Positions 43,359-53,354 are shown, counted from the first letter of the stretch. The stretch: 64,000 bases of DNA from Chitinophaga terrae (ex Kim and Jung 2007) (GCF_900107795.1 NZ_FNRL01000002.1:1-64000), one strand, 5' to 3'. Translations and numbers: made by a program. The notes: generated by a model from the letters alone, not told the origin.

Positions 43359-44228
43359 ATGCAAAAATCCAATCCAAAGAAAGTGGTACGACCAGCAAAG
43401 AAACAGGCAGTTCAGCCGGGCCTGGAAACCCGGATGCACCCGCAACCCGTTTTTGAAAAGAAAAACCCGGAAAATAAAGGCCGTTTAAGCGGCAAGGTAG
43501 CGGTGATCACCGGCGGAGATAGCGGGATAGGCCGGGCGGTGGCTGTAGCTTTCGCCAATGAAGGCGCTAACGTGGTTGTTGCTTATCTCAACGAACATAC
43601 TGATGCTAAACTCACTGCCGAACAGGTGCAGTCTGCCGGCGCCGAATGCCTGCTGATCGCCGGAGATATCAGCAAAGAAAGGCATTGCAACAGGATCGTT
43701 GCCAAAACGATCAAAAAATTCGGCAAGCTGGATATCGTGGTGAACAACGCAGCTGTTCAATACCCGCAAAAAGGCCTGGAAGATATCGATGCCCGGCAGC
43801 TGCAAAAAACTTTCGAAACAAACATTTACCCGCATTTTTACATATCAAGGGCCGCTTTGCCCCATCTACCCAAAGGCGGATCTATTATCTGTACTACCTC
43901 CGTAACCGCATACAGGGGCAGCAGTCACCTTATCGACTACAGCGCCACGAAAGGGGCCATCGTTTCGTTCGTGAGATCCCTATCCGCCGCCCTGGCCGAT
44001 AAAGGCATCCGTGTCAATGGCGTCGCTCCCGGGCCGATCTGGACACCGCTGATCCCTGCTACTTTTACCAAGGAGGAAGTATCGAAGTTCGGAACAGACG
44101 TACCCCTGAAACGGGCCGGCCAGCCTGTGGAAGTAGCCCCGTCTTACGTGTTCCTGGCAAGCGACGACGCTTCTTATATTACCGGTCAGATATTGCATCC
44201 AAATGGAGGGGAAATCGTCAATGGGTAA
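43359..44228 (+). CDS. Short-chain dehydrogenase/reductase of the general-stress type
   Basis: 289 residues. After a ~45-residue basic, Pro/Gln-rich N-terminal arm the SDR fold begins: TGGDSGIGRAVAVAFANEG (cofactor loop), NNAAVQYPQ, the catalytic Ser in TTSVTAYRG and YSATKGA with catalytic Tyr and Lys, and the C-terminal HPNGGEIVNG. The long N-terminal arm is typical of YhdF/YdaD/YghA-like SDRs, which are stress-induced in several bacteria; the substrate is unknown. Its 3' end overlaps the topoisomerase gene, so they are co-translated. Confidence 0.92.
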   Translation: MQKSNPKKVVRPAKKQAVQPGLETRMHPQPVFEKKNPENKGRLSGKVAVITGGDSGIGRAVAVAFANEGANVVVAYLNEHTDAKLTAEQVQSAGAECLLIAGDISKERHCNRIVAKTIKKFGKLDIVVNNAAVQYPQKGLEDIDARQLQKTFETNIYPHFYISRAALPHLPKGGSIICTTSVTAYRGSSHLIDYSATKGAIVSFVRSLSAALADKGIRVNGVAPGPIWTPLIPATFTKEEVSKFGTDVPLKRAGQPVEVAPSYVFLASDDASYITGQILHPNGGEIVNG

Positions 44229-45285
44229 CAATATTGATCCGAAATCGACAGCCCGGGCGGCAAAGCTGAAGTATGTAAAAGCATCGCAACCCGGTTTTAC
44301 CAGGGTAGCGGATGCTAACGGTTTCAAGTATTTCGACCTGGATGGCAAGGAAATCAAAGACGAAGAAACCCTGTCGCGTATCCGCTCCCTGGTCTTGCCT
44401 CCTGCCTGGCAGGACGTATGGATCTGCCCCTGGGATAACGGGCACCTGCAGGCTACCGGCATCGATACAAAAGGCCGTAAACAATACCGTTACCATCCCC
44501 AATGGATAAAGGAAAGGAGCCAGACCAAATATCACAGGCTGGCGATGTTCGGCGAAAGATTACCCATGATACGGAAGCGGATAAATGAAGACCTGCATCT
44601 GCCCACGTTAAGCAAAGACAAAGTAATAGCTATCGCCCTTTGCGTAATGGAAGAAACGCTTATCAGGGTAGGTAATGTATCGTACGAACGGCTATATGGC
44701 TCGTTCGGGCTTACAACCCTGAAAAATAACCATGTTAAAATACAGGGAAACCAGGCATTTTTCAACTTTAAAGGAAAGAAAGGGGTAAAGCATCATATTA
44801 CCCTGAAAGACCCGGCTTTAATCCGTTTATTAAAGAAAGTCAGGGAAATACCCGGGCAGGTATTGTTCCAGTATTATGACGAAGAAGGCCAGCACACCAG
44901 GCTCGATTCAGGCGAGGTAAATGAATACATCAGGGCCTGCTGCGGGGATGAAGACTTCACCTGTAAGGACTTCAGGACATGGGCCGGGACCGTTCATGCA
45001 CTTAACCTGCTGGCCGAAATACTGCCATATGGTTCCATAACAGAATGCCGTAGAAATATTGTAGGAATTATAGACACTGTGGCAAACAAACTGGGGAATA
45101 CCCGCGCCGTTTGCAAAAAATACTACATACACCCCAAAATATTTGAAGTATACGAAAACGGGCAACTGGAACCCTGGTTAAAGAAATTACGGGCAAAAAG
45201 TAAAAAACCCGCCAATGGAAATGGCGGGCTGCATGAGGATGAAAAAATTTTGTTAGCATTCCTGAAAGAGATGGAGAAAATTTAA
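44221..45285 (+). CDS. DNA topoisomerase IB (poxvirus/bacterial type)
   Basis: 354 residues from the ATG at 44221, chosen because GGAGGGG at 44205-44211 sits nine bases upstream as a Shine-Dalgarno; an ATG at 44203 is the alternative. It relaxes supercoils by nicking one strand through a 3'-phosphotyrosine. The N-terminal domain (LPPAWQDVWICPWDNGHLQA) and catalytic domain are complete: Arg in EETLIRVGNVSYER, Lys in KGKKGVKHHI, Arg/His-region KDFRTWAGTVHA and the nucleophilic Tyr in CKKYYIHPKIF. It overlaps the SDR gene by eight bases, and its last four bases overlap a convergent gene. Confidence 0.93.
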   Translation: MGNNIDPKSTARAAKLKYVKASQPGFTRVADANGFKYFDLDGKEIKDEETLSRIRSLVLPPAWQDVWICPWDNGHLQATGIDTKGRKQYRYHPQWIKERSQTKYHRLAMFGERLPMIRKRINEDLHLPTLSKDKVIAIALCVMEETLIRVGNVSYERLYGSFGLTTLKNNHVKIQGNQAFFNFKGKKGVKHHITLKDPALIRLLKKVREIPGQVLFQYYDEEGQHTRLDSGEVNEYIRACCGDEDFTCKDFRTWAGTVHALNLLAEILPYGSITECRRNIVGIIDTVANKLGNTRAVCKKYYIHPKIFEVYENGQLEPWLKKLRAKSKKPANGNGGLHEDEKILLAFLKEMEKI

Positions 45286-45635
45286 CCGTAAATCAATTGC
45301 TCTTCCCGGTCTTCTACTTTTATTTTTTTCAGAAAGTCGTCGAATGAGGTACCTTCATGCGATTCGGTTGCATAAGTACCGTAGACGTCCATTACATAGC
45401 TTTTTTCACCGTCTTTGTCTTCCATTAAATACAGTACGGAAGAATCGCCTGGATCTGACTCCCCTTCAAACCTGTAAACTTTAATGATAGTCAGGTCTTC
45501 AGGATCATAGATCTTTTGTGAATCAGAATTCTGTAATCTGCCATGATCACTCATCTTCAGCTCGTGGTCGAACCCTCTTTCATGCAGTCTTTCCAGTACT
45601 CTAGTTAGTGTTGTCATTTCTCCTGGCTTTTCCAT
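45282..45635 (-). CDS. Small conserved protein, family often mislabelled phosphoribosylpyrophosphate synthetase
   Basis: 117 residues. The pattern LHERGFDHEL, IYDPEDLTIIKVYRFEGESD and SSVLYLMEDKDGEKSYVMDV followed by YGTYA matches a small Bacteroidota family that databases often call phosphoribosylpyrophosphate synthetase. The protein is a third of a real PRPP synthetase and has none of its PRPP- or ATP-binding motifs, so that name should not be used. No membrane or signal segment. It lies convergent with topoisomerase IB (four-base overlap) and divergent from Ku, inside the repair block, which hints at a stress connection only. Confidence 0.75.
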   Translation of the reverse strand: MEKPGEMTTLTRVLERLHERGFDHELKMSDHGRLQNSDSQKIYDPEDLTIIKVYRFEGESDPGDSSVLYLMEDKDGEKSYVMDVYGTYATESHEGTSFDDFLKKIKVEDREEQLIYG

Positions 45636-45744
45636 AAAAAAGGTTTTTGGTTACACGAGCTGAAAAACCAAAAGTTATGCCGCGATGTTTTATCAAATGG
45701 TACTATTTCTGTTAACTTTTATTTCACACCAAACCACTTGAACT

Positions 45745-46527
45745 ATGAGAGCAATATGGTCTGGATCTATCGGCTTTGGCCTGGTAAACATACCTGTAAA
45801 ATTATACAGTGCAACGCAAGACAGCAGGTTGGATCTTGATATGTTGGACAGCAAGAACGGGGCACATATTAAATTCCTCCGCGTAAACGAAAACACAGGA
45901 AAGGAAGTGCCCTGGGAACAGATCAAGAAAGGTTATTTATACAACGACGAATATGTGATGCTGGATGACAGCGATTTCGAAGCTGCCAGCCCAAAGCGTA
46001 GCAAAATCATTGAAATTGAATCGTTTGTGGAGGAAGTGGAAATCGACGATATCTACTTCGAAACACCTTATTTCATTGAACCGGCGAAAGGAGGCGAAAA
46101 AGCATATGAGCTGCTTTTTCAGACCCTTAAAAAGACCGGCAAAGCAGGATTGAGCCGCTTCGTACTGCGATCCCAGGAACACCTGGCAGTAGTAAGGCCG
46201 CGGGAAAATTACCTGCTGCTGCAGCAATTGAGGTTTGAAGAAGAAGTCCGCTCCGCGGAAGATCTGAACCTGCCGAAAAATATCAGGTTGCAGAAAAAAG
46301 AGCTGGATATGGCCATCGAATTGGTGAAACAATACACTACAGAGTTCGATATAAGCGCTTATAAAGATGATTATAAAGCTGAATTGATGAAGATCATTAA
46401 AGCGAAGGCCAGCGGTAAGAAACCTACTGTGAAAAAACTGGAAGTGGTACATACCAAGAGCGACAACCTCTTTGATCAGCTGAAGGCCAGTTTAAATAAA
46501 CCAGCTTCTAAAAAACGCGCTTCATGA
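45745..46527 (+). CDS. ku: Bacterial Ku protein
   Basis: 260 residues, the usual length of bacterial Ku. It forms a ring-shaped homodimer that binds DNA double-strand ends and recruits LigD for non-homologous end joining. Clear family blocks: AIWSGSIGFGLVNIPVKLYS at the N-terminus, KFLRVNENTGKEVPWEQIKK, the barrel segment YFIEPAKGGEKAYELLFQTL and HLAVVRPRENYLLLQQLRF. The Lys-rich C-terminal tail is typical. It overlaps ligD by four bases (ATGA), so the two partners are translationally coupled. Confidence 0.95.
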   Translation: MRAIWSGSIGFGLVNIPVKLYSATQDSRLDLDMLDSKNGAHIKFLRVNENTGKEVPWEQIKKGYLYNDEYVMLDDSDFEAASPKRSKIIEIESFVEEVEIDDIYFETPYFIEPAKGGEKAYELLFQTLKKTGKAGLSRFVLRSQEHLAVVRPRENYLLLQQLRFEEEVRSAEDLNLPKNIRLQKKELDMAIELVKQYTTEFDISAYKDDYKAELMKIIKAKASGKKPTVKKLEVVHTKSDNLFDQLKASLNKPASKKRAS

Positions 46528-49019
46528 GTTTAGCAAAATACAGGCAGAAAAGGGATTTCAAGGAAACAACAGAACCGCAGGCAGGTAAACCGGAAAAAGG
46601 GAAGCATATCTTCGTTGTTCAACGCCATCATGCCTCCCGGTTGCACTACGATTTCAGGCTCGAAGTAGACGGCGTCCTGAAAAGCTGGGCTGTTCCGAAA
46701 GGCCCTTCCATGAACCCGGCGGATAAACGCCTGGCAATGGAAGTCGAGGATCACCCGTACGATTATAAAGACTTTGAAGGTACCATCCCCGCAGGCAACT
46801 ACGGGGCAGGAACCGTGTATATATGGGACAAAGGCACATTCGAACTGCTGAGGGGCGATGGCGATTTCGATAAAGAAGCGCTGAAGGAGATCAAGGATGG
46901 AGACCTGAAGATCGTAATGAAAGGAAAAAAACTGAAAGGTGAATTTGCATTGGTAAAGATGAAAGGAGGAAGGGAAGCAAACGCCTGGCTGCTGATCAAG
47001 CATAAGGATAAATACGCGGTAGACGAATACGATAGTGAAGATTACACCCCCGAAAGGGTAAAAGCACAAGGTCTGAAAAACAAAGCTGCCTCGAAGGCGG
47101 CAAAAAAAAAAGTAGTTAACCTGCCCCCGGAAAACTCCTCCAAACGGGCTATGAAAAAGCTCTACCAACCTATGCTGGCAACCTTGGTCAACCAGCCTTT
47201 TGATGGCGAAGACTGGCTCTTCGAAACCAAATGGGATGGTTACAGGGCGATAGCCGCAGTAAAGAAACAAAAGGTAGAACTCTACTCCCGGAACCAGAAA
47301 TCGTTCAACGATGATTACCCTGATATTGTAGCCGCCCTGGAACAACTGGATCATGACGTTGTGCTGGACGGAGAAATTATTGTACTGGGGAAAGATAAAA
47401 GATCAGATTTCCAGCAATTGCAGCAGTACAGGACATCGGGCAAAGGCCAGCTGGTATATATGATCTTCGACCTGCTGCACCTGGACGGAAATGAATTGCA
47501 GCATTTGACCCTGCTCGAGCGCAAATCGCTGTTGAAAGACCTGTTATCCAACATCCGGGACAAACGCCTGAAATACTCCGACCATGTACTGGAAAACGGT
47601 ATCAGGTTTTACGATAAGGCCAGGGAAAAGCAATGGGAAGGTATTATGGCCAAGAAAACAGATAGCGTATACGAAGAGGGGAAAAGGGTGAAATCGTGGC
47701 TGAAGGTTAAGATCGTGAACGAACAGGAAGCGTTGATCTGTGGTTACACAGCGCCCAGGGGAAGCAGGAAGAAAATAGGCGCCCTGATACTGGGCATGTA
47801 TGAAGGTAAAAAGCTCAGGTATATAGGGCATTGCGGCGGGGGATTAAATACAGACAGTCTCGGTACTCTTTACGACAAACTCCAGCCCCTGGTTACCAAC
47901 AACGCCCCGTTTGCTGAAAAGATCGCCACCAATACGCCGGTAACCTGGGTAAAACCGCAATTGGTGTGCGAGGTAAAATTCCAGGAATGGACAAGCGACG
48001 GGCATCTTCGCCAGCCTGTGTTCCTGGGACTGAGAGAAGACAAGCCGGCAAAAGATGTACATCCTGAAAAACCTAAAGCGTTAGATATGGCTACCATAGA
48101 AAAAGAGCGTACGCTAACCCTGAACGGGAAGAAAGTGGCGCTGACAAACCAAACCAAATTGTATTGGCCGGACGAGCAGATCACCAAAGGCCAATTGGTG
48201 GATTATTATATGTCGGTGGCCCGGTTCATACTGCCTCATCTGAAAGACAGGCCTCTGTCCCTGCATCGTTTCCCTAATGGCATCAATGGTCCATCCTTCT
48301 ATCAGAAAGACCTGGATCTCGAGCAGGCGCCCGACTGGATAAAGAGCTACACTATGGTAGCCGAATCCACAGGCAAGGAAGTGGATTACATGGTCTGTAA
48401 CAATGAAGCAAGCCTGGCTTATATGATCAACCTTGGCTGCATTGAAGTGAACCCCTGGCTTAGCAGGCTTTCGAAACTGGATAACCCCGACTTCATAGTG
48501 CTGGACCTGGACCCGGAGAAGATAGATTTCAAATATGTAGTGGAAACAGCCCAAAAAGTGAAGGAGATACTGGATGGTTATAAGATAGATTCTTTTTGCA
48601 AAACATCAGGCTCCAGGGGATTGCATATTTATATTCCCACAAACGGGAAATTCGAGTACGAAACTACCCGGCTGTTTGCAGAGTTTGTAGCAAAACAGGT
48701 GAATGAGGCTTTACCAAAAACAACCAGTGTTATAAGAGCCAAAGCTTCCCGTCAGAAAAAAGTATACATAGATTTTTTACAGAACAGCCGGGGCCAAACG
48801 GTCGCCGCCCCTTATTCAGTGCGGCCTAAGCCAGGCGCTACTGTTTCGATGCCGCTGTTATGGGGTGAAGTGAATGAGCGCCTGAAAATGAGTGATTTTA
48901 ATATATTTAATTCACTGGAACGCATAAACGAAAAGGGCGATTTATGGCACGATATTAAAAGCCATAAAAATGATTTGCGTAACGCTATTCGGAGTATCGA
49001 AAAGCAGGCGGTAACGTAA
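46524..49019 (+). CDS. ligD: Multifunctional DNA ligase D (phosphoesterase-ligase-polymerase)
   Basis: 831 residues with all three LigD activities. The 3'-phosphoesterase comes first (~residues 25-185, RHHASRLHYDFRLEVDG and EGTIPAGNYGAGTV). The ATP-dependent ligase follows (~205-520, nucleotidyl Lys in ETKWDGYRAIA near residue 235, DGEIIVL, EGIMAKK, WLKVK). The primase-like polymerase is last (~560-831, PSFYQKDLD, metal-binding DLDP, KTSGSRGLHIYIP). The order PE-Lig-Pol is like Pseudomonas LigD, not the mycobacterial order. A Lys-rich linker lies at ~185-210. With Ku it gives a complete two-gene NHEJ system. Confidence 0.96.
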   Translation: MSLAKYRQKRDFKETTEPQAGKPEKGKHIFVVQRHHASRLHYDFRLEVDGVLKSWAVPKGPSMNPADKRLAMEVEDHPYDYKDFEGTIPAGNYGAGTVYIWDKGTFELLRGDGDFDKEALKEIKDGDLKIVMKGKKLKGEFALVKMKGGREANAWLLIKHKDKYAVDEYDSEDYTPERVKAQGLKNKAASKAAKKKVVNLPPENSSKRAMKKLYQPMLATLVNQPFDGEDWLFETKWDGYRAIAAVKKQKVELYSRNQKSFNDDYPDIVAALEQLDHDVVLDGEIIVLGKDKRSDFQQLQQYRTSGKGQLVYMIFDLLHLDGNELQHLTLLERKSLLKDLLSNIRDKRLKYSDHVLENGIRFYDKAREKQWEGIMAKKTDSVYEEGKRVKSWLKVKIVNEQEALICGYTAPRGSRKKIGALILGMYEGKKLRYIGHCGGGLNTDSLGTLYDKLQPLVTNNAPFAEKIATNTPVTWVKPQLVCEVKFQEWTSDGHLRQPVFLGLREDKPAKDVHPEKPKALDMATIEKERTLTLNGKKVALTNQTKLYWPDEQITKGQLVDYYMSVARFILPHLKDRPLSLHRFPNGINGPSFYQKDLDLEQAPDWIKSYTMVAESTGKEVDYMVCNNEASLAYMINLGCIEVNPWLSRLSKLDNPDFIVLDLDPEKIDFKYVVETAQKVKEILDGYKIDSFCKTSGSRGLHIYIPTNGKFEYETTRLFAEFVAKQVNEALPKTTSVIRAKASRQKKVYIDFLQNSRGQTVAAPYSVRPKPGATVSMPLLWGEVNERLKMSDFNIFNSLERINEKGDLWHDIKSHKNDLRNAIRSIEKQAVT

Positions 49020-49045
49020 CAATTCTAACTTAAAATTGAAATGTT

Positions 49046-49510
49046 ATGGAAAAGATTTCAGCTACCAGGTCATTGCGGATTTACGGCTATATTTTAGGGC
49101 TTATTTGTGTTGCCGGAACTATTATATTTGGTGCAACCAAGGCCATTGGCAACCTATGGTTCGGATACCTGGGTAATTGCGTAATGTTTTTAGGGGTATT
49201 GTTTGCTATCCTGCATTATAACCATATTCATCATAACCAGGTACCGGCGAAGGCTTCTTTCGCTATGGGAGTACGAACAACCATCCTGGCAACCACCATT
49301 TATGCGGCCTTCCTTTTGATCTTTTACCTTGTTGCAGGCCGGAATAACGATAATGCCCTCCAGGATAACAATGCCCAGTATGAAGGCTTCTGGGGCTTTT
49401 TCTTTGGTAATGCCTTATTTGTGAACGTATTTGTCGGACTTGTAGCAGCCATGCTGGGTGCTTATGTGTTTAAACGGAACCAGAAAACTGACCAGGTAAA
49501 AGAAAGCTAG
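49046..49510 (+). CDS. Small membrane protein, DUF4199-like
   Basis: 154 residues with four membrane helices (IYGYILGLICVAGTIIFGAT, LGNCVMFLGVLFAILHYNHI, TTIYAAFLLIFYLVAG and the C-terminal NVFVGLVAAMLGAYVF). A polar loop between helices 3 and 4 is rich in Asn and Asp. The layout and length fit DUF4199-type proteins of Bacteroidota, unknown in function; the assignment is tentative. It follows ligD by 26 bases and precedes a sigma54 activator by 22 bases, so it may share their transcript. Confidence 0.75.
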   Translation: MEKISATRSLRIYGYILGLICVAGTIIFGATKAIGNLWFGYLGNCVMFLGVLFAILHYNHIHHNQVPAKASFAMGVRTTILATTIYAAFLLIFYLVAGRNNDNALQDNNAQYEGFWGFFFGNALFVNVFVGLVAAMLGAYVFKRNQKTDQVKES

Positions 49511-49532
49511 GACCCTGTATATTTGCAGGGTT

Positions 49533-50876
49533 ATGTCTAAAGGTCACTTACTCATTATCGACGACGAAGAGCAGCTCAGGAAGCTGCTGGGGCGTTTGCT
49601 GGCGCTGGAAGGTTATACCATCTACGAGGCGGGGAACATTAAATCGGCATACAAGATCCTGGATAAGGAAGAAATACATGTAGTCCTTTCTGACGTTAAA
49701 CTCCCTGACGGCAACGGAGTGGAGCTGGTACAGCAACTGCGCGCCAAATACCCCGCTACGGAGATCATTGTGTTAACCGCCTACGGGAACATAGCGGATG
49801 GCGTACAGGCCATCAAAAGCGGGGCGTTCGATTATATCACCAAGGGAGACGATAATAACCGCATCCTGCCGCTTGTGAGCAAGGCAATGGAGCAGGCCAG
49901 CCTGCGTTTCCGGATCAGGGACCTGGAGCGCCAGATAGGCGGCAAATACAGCTTCGATTCTATATTGGGCGAAAGCCCGGAAATAAAAGCGGCTGTTGCC
50001 CTGGCGGAGAAAGTAGCGCCTTCTGATCTCAGCGTGTTGTTACTGGGAGAAACGGGGGCAGGAAAAGAAGTATTTGCCCAGGCTATTCACCAGGGCAGCC
50101 AGCGTAAGCAGTATCCTTTTGTAGCGGTCAACTGCAGCGCATTCGGCAGGGAAATCCTGGAAAGCGAACTATTTGGCCACGTACCTGGCGCCTTCACAGG
50201 AGCTATTAAGGAGAAGAAAGGATTTTTTGAAGAAGCTAAGAATGGTACCATCTTCCTGGATGAAATAGGGGAGATGGCGCTGGAACTTCAGGCCAAGCTG
50301 CTCAGGGTACTTGAAACCCAGGAATTCTATAAGGTGGGGGAGGCTAAGCCTACAAAAACCAATGTGAGGATCATTGCCGCTACCAACAGGAACCTGGAGA
50401 GTGAAATCGCCAACGGCCACTTCAGGGCAGATCTGTTCTACCGTCTTTCGGCCTTCCAGATCAATATCCCTTCACTGAACGAAAGACGGAAAGATATCCC
50501 TTTACTGGCCTCCTGGTTTTTAAAGCAGATAGGACCCAAGATCAATAAACGCCGTAGCAACATGACCCCGGCTTTTATCGAGGCCCTTCAACAGCATAAC
50601 TGGAAAGGAAATATCAGGGAATTGCGGAACGTGATAGAACGGGCTGCTATACTAACAGACACGGATGTACTGGATGTACATGCCTTGCCGTTAGACTTCA
50701 AGCAGGATGGCCAGCAAACCACTTCTTCGCTGCTCCTGGCCGATGTTGAAAAACAGCATATCATAAAAGTGCTGGCTTTGGAAAAAGGAAACAAAACCAG
50801 GGCTGCAGAAGTGATGGGAATCGGTTTAACTACCCTTTACAACAAGATCAAAGAATATCATATTCAGCTGTCATAG
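49533..50876 (+). CDS. Sigma54-dependent response regulator (NtrC family)
   Basis: 447 residues. The receiver has phospho-Asp ~54 ([11 protein letters not shown]), the AAA+ domain has Walker [16 protein letters not shown] and [10 protein letters not shown], and the Fis-type HTH ends the protein ([20 protein letters not shown]). Its kinase is not adjacent; the orphan kinases at 39-42 kb are candidates. ACCCTG (49512-49517) pairs with CAGGGT (49526-49531) right before the ATG, which could hamper ribosome access. Its position at the end of the repair block suggests it may control stress genes. Its 3' end overlaps the convergent transporter gene by six bases. Confidence 0.92.
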   Translation: MSKGHLLIIDDEEQLRKLLGRLLALEGYTIYEAGNIKSAYKILDKEEIHVVLSDVKLPDGNGVELVQQLRAKYPATEIIVLTAYGNIADGVQAIKSGAFDYITKGDDNNRILPLVSKAMEQASLRFRIRDLERQIGGKYSFDSILGESPEIKAAVALAEKVAPSDLSVLLLGETGAGKEVFAQAIHQGSQRKQYPFVAVNCSAFGREILESELFGHVPGAFTGAIKEKKGFFEEAKNGTIFLDEIGEMALELQAKLLRVLETQEFYKVGEAKPTKTNVRIIAATNRNLESEIANGHFRADLFYRLSAFQINIPSLNERRKDIPLLASWFLKQIGPKINKRRSNMTPAFIEALQQHNWKGNIRELRNVIERAAILTDTDVLDVHALPLDFKQDGQQTTSSLLLADVEKQHIIKVLALEKGNKTRAAEVMGIGLTTLYNKIKEYHIQLS

Positions 50877-52064
50877 CAGCCAGCCCAGCAGGATGCAGGC
50901 TAATACGATCAGCGGCGAAGGCACCTTGCTTAAGCACAGTAAGCCCAGGGTTGAGATCATGATAAGTATGTTGTACCGGGTCAGTGGTATAGCGATCAGC
51001 AATATCAGCGTAGCCGCCCACATAATACCTACCACTACAGCGTTAATTCCTTCCAGCGCCCGGTAGATTACCACGTATTTTTTCAGGTTATTCCATATAG
51101 GGAAAAAAAACAACACCAGCAGCAAACTGGGTAAAAAAATCGCAATGGGAGCGAGCATGCATCCCAGGAACTGGTAGCCCATGCCCAGGTTCCGCATGAC
51201 CATACCGCCAACGTAGGCGGAGATGGAAAATGTAGGGCCGGGAATTGCCCGCATAATACCGGCTCCTGTCAGCAGCTCTTCTGCTGTCATGAACTGGGAT
51301 TTAGACCTGGTTACATATTGTTCCAGCATCATCGCTATCAGGATATCTCCTCCTCCGAAAACAAGGCTTCCGAAACGGTAGAAGTTCTCGAACAGGTTAA
51401 ACGGACGCCTGGTGATCCATTCATGGGTCCTGGCAATTTCAGACATGAATCCGGCCAATACAAAGATCAGCACGAACAGCCAGATATTTCCCCATTGGAT
51501 CTTACGGGGTTTGTCGGCAATATCAGGGATCCTTTTATTACTGAAATTGGAAACGATGCCCCCCAGGATTATAAGGCAGGGGAACGTCCAGGGCGATTTC
51601 AGGAAGTAAGCTGCCAGCAGCGACCCAAGCATGATCCCTGCGGTAGCCAGGTTGTTGACGCTGATCTTGAAAGCCTTTATACTGCCGTAGGCCAGGAAAC
51701 CTACCGCCATAGGCTGTACATACTTGAAAATATCCGTATGCAGGGTGTTCTTGTCGAAATACTGCAGTAAAAAGCTCAACGAACCCATTATCAGGCAGGC
51801 GGGGGTGATCCATATCAGTAAGGTGATAATAGCCAGCAGAACGCCGCCTCTTTTGTAGCCGATGAGGGTTAGGGTTTGGGAAGATGATGCCCCAGGGAGT
51901 AGTTGACAAAAAGCGTTATACTCCATCAGTTCCTGTTCTGTGACATCCTTCCGTTCCTGAACAAATGTTTTCATCATCATCGCCAGGTGGCCCTGGGGGC
52001 CGCCGTATGCGGTGATGCTATGTAATAGCACTGCTTTCAGAAATGGGATATGTCTTAGGAGCAC
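50871..52064 (-). CDS. ChrA-family (chromate ion transporter) membrane protein
   Basis: 397 residues, about 10-12 membrane helices in two homologous halves, the long form of the CHR family. The first half carries [20 protein letters not shown] and [20 protein letters not shown]; the second carries [20 protein letters not shown] and [20 protein letters not shown]. Members export chromate or have unrelated anion roles, so resistance cannot be assumed. The start is a GTG at 52064, because an in-frame stop lies two codons upstream and no ATG is near. It converges on the sigma54 activator gene with a six-base overlap. Confidence 0.88.
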   Translation of the reverse strand: MLLRHIPFLKAVLLHSITAYGGPQGHLAMMMKTFVQERKDVTEQELMEYNAFCQLLPGASSSQTLTLIGYKRGGVLLAIITLLIWITPACLIMGSLSFLLQYFDKNTLHTDIFKYVQPMAVGFLAYGSIKAFKISVNNLATAGIMLGSLLAAYFLKSPWTFPCLIILGGIVSNFSNKRIPDIADKPRKIQWGNIWLFVLIFVLAGFMSEIARTHEWITRRPFNLFENFYRFGSLVFGGGDILIAMMLEQYVTRSKSQFMTAEELLTGAGIMRAIPGPTFSISAYVGGMVMRNLGMGYQFLGCMLAPIAIFLPSLLLVLFFFPIWNNLKKYVVIYRALEGINAVVVGIMWAATLILLIAIPLTRYNILIMISTLGLLCLSKVPSPLIVLACILLGWLL

Positions 52065-52352
52065 TGTTTAATACGAAAAAATAAATATGGACAAAAACTC
52101 AAGTGTGATCTAAATTCCCGGCAAAATACAACCAGGTTGCTAATATTGCTAATTATTGCAAACAATAAGGGCACAATACTTGTAATAATGGAAGTCATAT
52201 TACGAAAAAGTGGCCTTTTGTCCGTTGTGATCAGTTTAGTTACTGTTGGTTAATTTCCCAATCATGCGCGAAAGTGCCTGTTTTAAGAAAAGTAACCATT
52301 CATTTGAAAAACCATTAAAGCTAGACTTGCCTTAAATGCAGGATATTTTTAT
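52065..52352. other. Gene-free region upstream of the ChrA-like gene
   Basis: No coding sequence seen on either strand. It should hold the promoter of the ChrA-like gene (minus strand). AT-rich, with no clear box, palindrome or repeat that I can defend. Confidence 0.4.
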
Positions 52353-52385
52353 AAGTCCCGGAAATGTAATACCGTTCCGGGACTT
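52353..52385 (-). terminator. Terminator after the 2OG oxygenase gene
   Basis: AAGTCCCGGAA (52353-52363) and TTCCGGGACTT (52375-52385) pair perfectly around an 11-base loop. The hairpin is 13 bases after the oxygenase stop codon on the minus strand, followed by a mixed A/T stretch rather than a clean T-run. Confidence 0.75.
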
Positions 52386-52397
52386 TCTACCAATGGT

Positions 52398-53354
52398 TTA
52401 TTTCTTCAAGCCAATTTCCCGCAAACGTTCATCCAGGTATTCTCCTGCTGTTATCGGTTCATAAGCCAGCGGATTTTCTGCTGTTATGCAGCTTTCCAGC
52501 GCATCCAGTTTCATTGCTGATTTTGGATGGAGGAAGAAAGGAATGGAGTAGCGGGAACTGCCCCACATTTCGCGTGGCGGGTTCACCACTCTGTGGGTCG
52601 TAGATTTCAGCCGGTTGTTGGTTAACCGCTGCAACATATCTCCAACGTTTACCACGATCTGTTCAGGCAGGGAAGTTACAGGCACCCAGTTGTTTTGCTT
52701 GTCCAATATCTGCAATCCATCTGCAGATGCGCCTACCAGCAGGGTTATCAGGTTGATGTCTTCGTGCTGCTCTGCACGGATAGACGATTTAGGTTCTGAA
52801 GTAATAGGAGGATAATGGATAGCTCTCAGGATAGAGTTGCCATTGTGGATCTTATCATCAAAATAATGCTCATCTAACCCCAGGTAAATGGCGATAGCCT
52901 GCAACAAATATTTCCCTGATTTCTCGAAGCTCCTGTAGGCTTTGCCGAAAGTAGGCGTAAAGGCCGGCACTTCTTCTACTACCACGTTTTCAGGGTATTC
53001 TTTACCGATAGGGTCGTTATCTTCCACTGTTTGCCCGAACTGGAAAAACTCTTTCAGGTCAGGCGCCTCATATCCTTTTGCATGTTCTTTACCAAAGGAA
53101 GTGTAGCCCCGCTGGCCGGCCAGTTCCGGGATTTCATATTTGTGTTTTACTTCATATGGTAGTTGAAAGAACTGCTGAACATTTTTGTATAGATCAGCAA
53201 TGAGCTCGTCCGGGATCCCGTGGTTCTTTACTGCTACAAAACCAACATCTTCATATGCTTTACCGAGCTGCTGCACGAAGGCGGCCTTACGCGCCGGATC
53301 TCCCGACACAAAATCGGCGAGATCAACAGAGGGAATGGAGTGAGTAGTTGCCAT
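52398..53354 (-). CDS. 2OG-Fe(II) oxygenase of the isopenicillin N synthase family
   Basis: 318 residues. The N-terminal DIOX_N domain (PSVDLADFVSGDPARKAAFV, VGFVAVKNHGIPDELIADLY) precedes the double-stranded beta-helix. The iron ligands are HxD in AEQHEDINLITLL and the distal His in STTHRVVNPP; the 2-oxoglutarate Arg-x-Ser is in RYSIPFFLHP. It should hydroxylate or desaturate a small molecule in the cytoplasm; the substrate is unknown. The length and motifs fit the family well. A repeat element lies upstream of its start, and it is downstream of exbD on the same strand. Confidence 0.92.
   Translation of the reverse strand: MATTHSIPSVDLADFVSGDPARKAAFVQQLGKAYEDVGFVAVKNHGIPDELIADLYKNVQQFFQLPYEVKHKYEIPELAGQRGYTSFGKEHAKGYEAPDLKEFFQFGQTVEDNDPIGKEYPENVVVEEVPAFTPTFGKAYRSFEKSGKYLLQAIAIYLGLDEHYFDDKIHNGNSILRAIHYPPITSEPKSSIRAEQHEDINLITLLVGASADGLQILDKQNNWVPVTSLPEQIVVNVGDMLQRLTNNRLKSTTHRVVNPPREMWGSSRYSIPFFLHPKSAMKLDALESCITAENPLAYEPITAGEYLDERLREIGLKK

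Noticed and set aside
46530..47354. 274-codon open frame on the minus strand opposite ligD
   Set aside because: Antisense to the LigD phosphoesterase and start of the ligase domain, with a Phe/Val-rich product that looks like no family.
50871..52064. Proof of chromate resistance
   Set aside because: The CHR family has members with other roles, and no other chromate-linked gene is present nearby.
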